Source: Saccharospirillum salsuginis
GTDB taxonomy: Bacteria; Pseudomonadota; Gammaproteobacteria; Pseudomonadales; Natronospirillaceae
Length of the DNA stretch: 64,000 nt
Assembly (NCBI RefSeq): GCF_014651855.1
Contig: NZ_BMXR01000006.1
Coordinates: 248,001 to 312,000 of the forward strand
Direction of reading: 5' to 3'
Shown here: positions 59,425 to 64,000 of the stretch, piece after piece
Layout: each line of letters starts with the position of its first letter
Position numbering within the stretch: position 1 is the stretch's first letter
Made by a program: the position numbers and the translations under genes
The notes under the pieces: generated by a model
Seen by the model: the letters and a program-made list of their open reading frames with translations, nothing else
Database searches by the model: none
Told to the model about the DNA's origin: nothing

Positions 59425-60254
59425 TGCTTACCTTACCCGAATTGACCGATGCCCTGATCCGGGTCGAGGACGGCATCGCCTGGTTGACGCTGAACCGCGA
59501 CGACCTGCGCAACGTCCTCACCGGCACGGACCTGATCGCCGACCTGGAGAAAACCGTCCATTTCGTCAACCACGAGAAAGCGATCTCGGTGCTGGTGATT
59601 ACCGGCGCCGGCAAGGCGTTCTCCGCCGGTGGCAATTTGAAGGAAATGGCCGGCCGCACCAGCAGCCACGCCGACGGCCCCTACGCCGGCCCGCCGGAGG
59701 CGGTCAAACGCAAGTACCAGGAAGGCATCCAGCGCATTCCCAAGGCTATGGCGGCGCTCACCAAACCCTGTATCGCTGCGATCAACGGCCCCGCCATTGG
59801 CGCCGGGTTCGATCTGGCGTTGATGGCGGATCTGCGCATCGCCAGTCCCAAAGCCAAATTCGGCGAAACCTTCGTCAACCTGGGGCTGATTTCCGGCATC
59901 GGCGGCGCCTGGTGGCTGCAGCGCGAACTCGGCTACCAGCAGGCCGCGCGGCTGACCCTGCTCGGCGAAGTGATCGACGCCGACGAAGCCTTGCGGCTCG
60001 GACTGCTGCTGGAAATCCCCCCGGCCGATCAATTGCTGGAACGCGCCGGCGAACTGGCTATGCAACTGGCCGACAAACCCCCGATGGCCCTGAGTCTGAA
60101 CAAGCAATTATTAATGACCGCTCAGACCACCGACTTCGATCATTTCCTGGAGCAGTGCGCCGAGTTACAGGGCTACTGCCACAACCAGGAAGATCATCTG
60201 GAAGCCGTGAATGCGTTTCTGGAGCAGCGGCGGCCGAAGTTCAAAGGCCAATAA
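59424..60254 (+). CDS. Enoyl-CoA hydratase/isomerase family protein lacking the usual Glu pair
   Basis: 276 residues; start shares a base with the preceding stop (TAATG). Crotonase fold: GKAFSAGGNLKEM and NGPAIGAGFDLALMADLRIA hold the oxyanion hole. In RIASPKAKFGETFVNLGL the two catalytic glutamate positions of hydratases are Pro and Phe, so classic hydration is unlikely; an isomerase, hydrolase, decarboxylase or C-C lyase reaction is possible. It is larger than the first crotonase gene and ends the operon. Confidence 0.88.
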   Translation: MLTLPELTDALIRVEDGIAWLTLNRDDLRNVLTGTDLIADLEKTVHFVNHEKAISVLVITGAGKAFSAGGNLKEMAGRTSSHADGPYAGPPEAVKRKYQEGIQRIPKAMAALTKPCIAAINGPAIGAGFDLALMADLRIASPKAKFGETFVNLGLISGIGGAWWLQRELGYQQAARLTLLGEVIDADEALRLGLLLEIPPADQLLERAGELAMQLADKPPMALSLNKQLLMTAQTTDFDHFLEQCAELQGYCHNQEDHLEAVNAFLEQRRPKFKGQ

Positions 60255-60295
60255 GCCGTCTTGACTTCGTCTAGCAAATTGGACCTTCCCTGCCA

Positions 60296-60316
60296 ACCCG
60301 GGAAAACCCCGGGTTC
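60296..60316 (+). terminator. Hairpin after the acyl-CoA operon
   Basis: A perfect 8-bp stem AACCCGGG/CCCGGGTT with loop AAAAC, 41 bases after the stop. It lacks a U-run. Confidence 0.5.
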
Positions 60317-60471
60317 TCGTAACCCTTCTCGGCATTACTGTTTGAAAACGTAAACCCGCCTTCCAACCACCGGCCCCCGGTGACTACCCTGTGACCGTCA
60401 CGTATCGACGTGACCGGGAAGTACCAGGAAGTAACACAATCAACCATTGAAGGATTGAAGGAAGGTTTATC

Positions 60472-61152
60472 ATGAAGATATCCGCACTCTTGTCTCGCCT
60501 GACCGGCGCCGTAATCGCGTTCTTTTTCGCGACCGGCGTATTCGCCTCCAGCGTGGTACTCGACTACGAACTGGAAAACTGTTCACAACCGCCCGAGCAC
60601 GAAGAGCTGTCCTATCTCGCCAATGAGTTCCAGACCAGCAAAGAATTGAGTGCTTATCTCTACGAGAAGCACGGTTGCACGCTGGCCGTGGATGAAGACT
60701 ATCTCGCCGAGATCCAGGAAAAATACAAATACCAGCAGATCATCACCAACACCGGCAATACCCGTTACGAAGCATTGGAATCCTGCGCCTACCACCCGCA
60801 ACGCGAGGAATTCGCCTGTTCCATGTCCGTCCGTCAGCGGTTCGGGTTCGCCGGTTACCCCGCCATCGGCGCCGGCTCCAATGAATGGGTGCTGGTCTGT
60901 GTCGACTACGGCAACGGCCTGAAGCCCATGGACACCGCTTCGGTCCATGTTCATGACGAGCAGTACGGCGAACCGCCGATGTGGTACTACGCCGCCATGA
61001 TCCAGGCGGACGAGACCCTGCAGGCCCAGGTGCAAAAAGGCCAGACACTCAAAGCCCGCGCCATCCTGTCCTGGGCAGCCCGTCCCACCGACTGCTCCTA
61101 CCAGCCCGTGTGGGGCAACCAGGCCGACTTCCGCATTAAACTCGACCCCTGA
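60472..61152 (+). CDS. Secreted protein of unknown function
   Basis: 226 residues; signal peptide about 25 residues (AFFFATGVFA/SS). The mature part contains six cysteines (NCSQPP, HGCTLA, ESCAYH, FACSMS, LVCVDY, TDCSYQ), an even number that could form periplasmic disulfides. I recognise no domain. GAAGGAAGG precedes the ATG. It has its own leader and a strong terminator, so it is a separate unit between the acyl-CoA operon and the TRAP genes. Confidence 0.72.
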   Translation: MKISALLSRLTGAVIAFFFATGVFASSVVLDYELENCSQPPEHEELSYLANEFQTSKELSAYLYEKHGCTLAVDEDYLAEIQEKYKYQQIITNTGNTRYEALESCAYHPQREEFACSMSVRQRFGFAGYPAIGAGSNEWVLVCVDYGNGLKPMDTASVHVHDEQYGEPPMWYYAAMIQADETLQAQVQKGQTLKARAILSWAARPTDCSYQPVWGNQADFRIKLDP

Positions 61153-61162
61153 GTCGTCCCTT

Positions 61163-61191
61163 AAAAAAGCACCCGCAACGGGTGCTTTTTT
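61163..61191. terminator. Rho-independent terminator
   Basis: Perfect 13-bp stem AAAAAAGCACCCG/CGGGTGCTTTTTT with loop CAA, 10 bases after the secreted-protein stop. The A-run makes it bidirectional. Confidence 0.95.
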
Positions 61192-61397
61192 CGATATCGG
61201 ACTCTGAGATCCCGTCATAATCTAACACCGATCACAATTCCCCAATCGCCCTATTGGCGCTTTCGTGAATAGCGGCTACTCTAGAGCAAGGCATTGTCAG
61301 CCTACTCAATGGAGAAACCTAGCGAGCGGACCGCACCCTGCCGTATTCGTGGTCCAGTCAGTCTCGCTACAACAACGCTAACGAGGTAGGACTCACC

Positions 61398-62360
61398 ATG
61401 AAACGCTTACTCACCAGCACACTCGTCGCCGCCGGTTTGGCCGCGACTTCCTTCAGCACTCAAGCTCAGGAATTCATCACCATCGGCACCGGCGGCGTCA
61501 CCGGCGTCTACTACCCGACCGGCGGCGCCATCTGCCGACTGGTCAACGCCAACCGCGACGAACACGGCATTCGCTGCTCCGTAGAAAGTACCGGCGGTTC
61601 CATTTATAACCTCAACACCATCCGCGCCGGCGAACTCGACATGGGCGTCGTCCAGTCCGACTGGCAATACCACGCCTACAACGGCACCAGCCGGTTCGAA
61701 GACGACGGCGCCTTCCGCGAACTGCGCGCCGTCTTCTCCGTCCACCCCGAACCCTTCACCGTCGTCGCCCGCCGCGACGCCGAAATCCAACACTTCGAAG
61801 ACCTGAAGGGCAAACGCGTCAACGTCGGCAACCCCGGCTCCGGCCAACGCGGCACCATGGAAGTATTGATGGACGCCTACGGCTGGACCATGGACGACTT
61901 CCAACTCGCCTCCGAACTCAAACCGGCCGAACAATCCAAAGCCCTGTGCGACAACAAAGTCGACGCCATGGTCTACACCGTCGGCCACCCCAGCGGCTCC
62001 ATCCAGGAAGCCACTACCGCCTGTGACACCGTCCTCGTCGAAGTCAGCGGCGACGTCGTCAACAAACTGGTCGAAGAAAACGGCTACTACAGAACCGCCA
62101 CTATTCCCGGCGGCATGTACCCCGGCAACCCTGACGACGTCCAGACCTTCGGCGTCGGCGCCACCTTCGTCAGCTCCACAAACAGCTCACCGGACGTCGT
62201 CTACCAGGTCGTTAAAGCCGTCTTCGAAAACTTCGAGACCTTCACCCGACTGCACCCGGCCTTCGAAAACCTGAAGAAAGAAGAAATGATCACCGACGGT
62301 TTGTCCGCGCCCCTGCATGACGGTGCCAAGCGGTATTATGAAGAAGCCGGGATGATGTAA
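61398..62360 (+). CDS. TAXI-family TRAP transporter solute-binding protein
   Basis: 320 residues, signal peptide ending TQA (about residue 23). TAXI hallmarks: [58 protein letters not shown] and [20 protein letters not shown]. It binds an organic acid or amino acid (glutamate or other carboxylates in known cases) and delivers it to the fused permease encoded next. GAGGTAGG precedes the ATG. Separated from the permease by element C copy 3. Confidence 0.93.
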   Translation: MKRLLTSTLVAAGLAATSFSTQAQEFITIGTGGVTGVYYPTGGAICRLVNANRDEHGIRCSVESTGGSIYNLNTIRAGELDMGVVQSDWQYHAYNGTSRFEDDGAFRELRAVFSVHPEPFTVVARRDAEIQHFEDLKGKRVNVGNPGSGQRGTMEVLMDAYGWTMDDFQLASELKPAEQSKALCDNKVDAMVYTVGHPSGSIQEATTACDTVLVEVSGDVVNKLVEENGYYRTATIPGGMYPGNPDDVQTFGVGATFVSSTNSSPDVVYQVVKAVFENFETFTRLHPAFENLKKEEMITDGLSAPLHDGAKRYYEEAGMM

Positions 62361-62414
62361 TTTCACCAACCAATACCACTCAGTTCCGGTGGTATTGATT
62401 GTGAATTGGCACCC

Positions 62415-62545
62415 AAGGCTAGTAACAGGGGCCCGGTGTTCTCTGGAGGGGACATCTGAGCCATGGATGGCGAAGCTAAGCGCCCATGGATGGGTTCACA
62501 GCGGTCCCCGGAAGAGAATACCGGGCCCCTGTTACGGGTTTTAGC
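62415..62545 (+). repeat. Structured repeat element C, copy 3 (inside the TRAP operon)
   Basis: 131 bases from AAGGCTAGT to GGGTTTTAGC. Outer stem 62422-62443 with 62514-62535 (22 bp, one G-T), continued by GGGGAC/GTCCCC. Hairpin a GCC-ATGGAT-GGC (62460-62471), hairpin b CCC-ATGGAT-GGG (62483-62494). It separates the TAXI gene from its permease gene and would be carried in their common mRNA. Confidence 0.87.
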
Positions 62546-62593
62546 AACCTAACCAACCACCAAAACAAGAACGAAGCCGCAGTAGGCCCTCCG

Positions 62594-64000
62594 ATGACTC
62601 AGGACGATTCGAACTCCAAGCACGACCGATCAGCGGAAGACATCGTCGCCCAATCCGAAACCGGCGCCCGTCACCTTCCGCCCACACTCGACAAAATTTT
62701 TTGGCTGCTCCTGCTGCTCTGGTCCATCTTCCAGGTCTGGTACGCCTCACCCTTCCCGTTCATGCTCAACTTCATGGTCCTGAACGAAGACCAGGCCAAA
62801 GTCATACACCTCGCCTTCGCCCTGCTGTTCGCCTACACCTTCTACCCGGCGAGCCCCCGAGCCGACCACAGCCGAATCCTCTGGTACGACTGGGCGTGGA
62901 TCATCGTCGGCGTCTGCTCCGTCGGCTATCTCATCGTCTTCCGCGACCAACTGGTCGAACGCTCCGGCGCCGCCACCCCCATGGACGTCGCCATCGGCGT
63001 ACTCGGCCTGATCAGCCTGCTCGAAGCCACCCGCCGGGCACTGGGAAAACCCTTGCTGATCGTCGCCAGCGTCTTTCTGCTGTACACCTATCTCGGCCCC
63101 TACATGCCGGACGTCATCTCCCACGCCGGCGGCAGCGTGCGCAAAATCGTCTCGCACCAATGGCTGACCACCGAAGGTGTCTTCGGTGTCGCCCTCGGCG
63201 TATCCGTCTCATTCGTTTTTCTGTTCGTCATGTTCGGCGCCCTGTTGGAACGGGCCGGTGCCGGCAACTACTTCATCAAGCTGGCGTTTTCACTGCTCGG
63301 ACACATGCGCGGCGGGCCGGCCAAGGCGGCGGTTGTCTCATCCGGCCTGAGCGGCGTGATTTCCGGCTCCTCGATCGCCAATGTCGTCACCACCGGCACC
63401 TTCACCATCCCATTGATGAAGCGCGTCGGCTTTCCCGGCACCAAGGCCGGCGCCATCGAAGTGGCCGCCTCCACCAACGGGCAACTGACCCCACCGATCA
63501 TGGGCGCGGCGGCTTTCCTGATGGTCGAATACGTTGGTATCTCCTATCTCGAAGTGATCAAGCACGCCATTTTGCCGGCGATGATCTCTTACATCGCCCT
63601 GATCTACATCGTGCACCTGGAAGCCGTGAAGGCCAACATGAAAGGCATCGAACGCAGCCATGTGCCGACGATACTGGAGCGACTCGTGACCTGGCTGACC
63701 ACGGCCATCGTGTTGATGGTGTTGAGTCTGGGCATCTATTACGGCACCGGTTGGTTCGATTCGGTATTGGGCAATACCGGAGGCAGTTGGGCCTTTATGG
63801 CCGTCATGGTGGTGCTCTATCTCGCCCTGGTGAAACTGGCGGCGGGCGTGCCGGACCTGGAAATCGACGACCCGGACGACCCGGACGTGACCATTCCTGA
63901 AGCGGGGCCGACGCTGAAGGCCGGTCTCTATTTTCTGGTCCCGGTACTGGTGCTGGTCTGGGCGCTCACCGTTAAGCGCTATTCACCGCAACAGTCCGCC
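62594..64000 (+). CDS. TRAP transporter fused permease (4TM+12TM), partial
   Basis: 469 residues visible from ATG 62594; the right edge cuts it. N-terminal membrane helices (from residue 36) of the small-subunit type are fused to the large DctM-type subunit: GGPAKAAVVSSGLSGVISGS, SSIANVVTTGTFTIPLMKRV and AASTNGQLTPPIMGAAAFLM are the family's core. Usual members are 650-850 residues. It imports the TAXI ligand with sodium or proton coupling. An acidic insert (LEIDDPDDPDVTIPEAG) lies near residues 421-437. Confidence 0.92.
   Translation, partial: MTQDDSNSKHDRSAEDIVAQSETGARHLPPTLDKIFWLLLLLWSIFQVWYASPFPFMLNFMVLNEDQAKVIHLAFALLFAYTFYPASPRADHSRILWYDWAWIIVGVCSVGYLIVFRDQLVERSGAATPMDVAIGVLGLISLLEATRRALGKPLLIVASVFLLYTYLGPYMPDVISHAGGSVRKIVSHQWLTTEGVFGVALGVSVSFVFLFVMFGALLERAGAGNYFIKLAFSLLGHMRGGPAKAAVVSSGLSGVISGSSIANVVTTGTFTIPLMKRVGFPGTKAGAIEVAASTNGQLTPPIMGAAAFLMVEYVGISYLEVIKHAILPAMISYIALIYIVHLEAVKANMKGIERSHVPTILERLVTWLTTAIVLMVLSLGIYYGTGWFDSVLGNTGGSWAFMAVMVVLYLALVKLAAGVPDLEIDDPDDPDVTIPEAGPTLKAGLYFLVPVLVLVWALTVKRYSPQQSA

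Noticed and set aside
62701..63900. 399-codon plus-strand frame rich in Arg, Pro and His
   Set aside because: Out of frame with the TRAP permease, whose membrane segments and signatures are in the frame starting at 62594.

Overview
The window looks like chromosome of a GC-rich (about 60%) Gram-negative gammaproteobacterium, probably marine or halophilic and in the broad Oceanospirillales/Pseudomonadales group. Support: the lptM-lysA-dapF-DUF484 order, crc divergent from pyrE, an aapJQMP amino-acid importer under a sigma-54 two-component pair, ComM, a TAXI-type TRAP transporter and many short palindromic intergenic repeats. The genus is an inference and is not fixed by anything seen here. No rRNA, tRNA, CRISPR, phage or complete insertion sequence was recognised.

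Layout. 1-8.5 kb: a Fur-box-controlled ferric-iron binding protein running off the left edge, then single housekeeping/accessory genes (acetyltransferases, a choice-of-anchor I lipoprotein, LysE and TauE exporters, a LysR regulator, a VOC protein coupled to a WYL regulator). 8.5-13 kb: a ParD-like antitoxin homologue coupled to methionine aminopeptidase, a flavin oxidoreductase/methyltransferase pair, a sterol-desaturase-family membrane enzyme and an orphan YefM antitoxin. 13-22 kb: a nutrient-sensing unit consisting of a solute-binding protein, aapJQMP, a sigma-54 promoter, three upstream 17-bp repeats, a sigma-54 activator and a sensor kinase that carries a solute-binding domain. 22.5-30.5 kb: acetyltransferases, a large anchored protein of unknown function, a RimK-like ligase with an aspartoacylase-like partner, and a MarR regulator facing a small membrane protein. 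30.7-42.8 kb: MgtE, a GGDEF/EAL enzyme, the lysine/cell-wall cluster, a PagL-like deacylase, pyrE/crc and a P-loop kinase. 42.8-55.3 kb: a PHB-depolymerase-type esterase, a MntA/HepT toxin-antitoxin pair, ComM, a FIST-GGDEF-EAL sensor, a UshA-like lipoprotein nucleotidase and a eukaryotic-type Ser/Thr kinase. 55.3-64 kb: a RpiR regulator with two crotonase-fold enzymes and an ADP-forming acyl-CoA synthetase, followed by a secreted protein and a TAXI/TRAP importer. Together these look like an uptake-and-CoA-activation pathway for an unknown carboxylic acid.

The most unusual structure is a ~131-bp intergenic element present three times (22209-22338 on minus, 26408-26539 and 62415-62545 on plus). 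Each copy can fold into one long outer stem enclosing two small hairpins whose hexaloops are conserved (A[TA]GGAT and ATGGAY) while the stems differ between copies and remain paired. That is covariation typical of a structured RNA or folded-DNA mobile element. At least three other short palindromic repeat families share the intergenic spaces. The best-supported regulatory prediction is the sigma-54 circuit upstream of aapJ.
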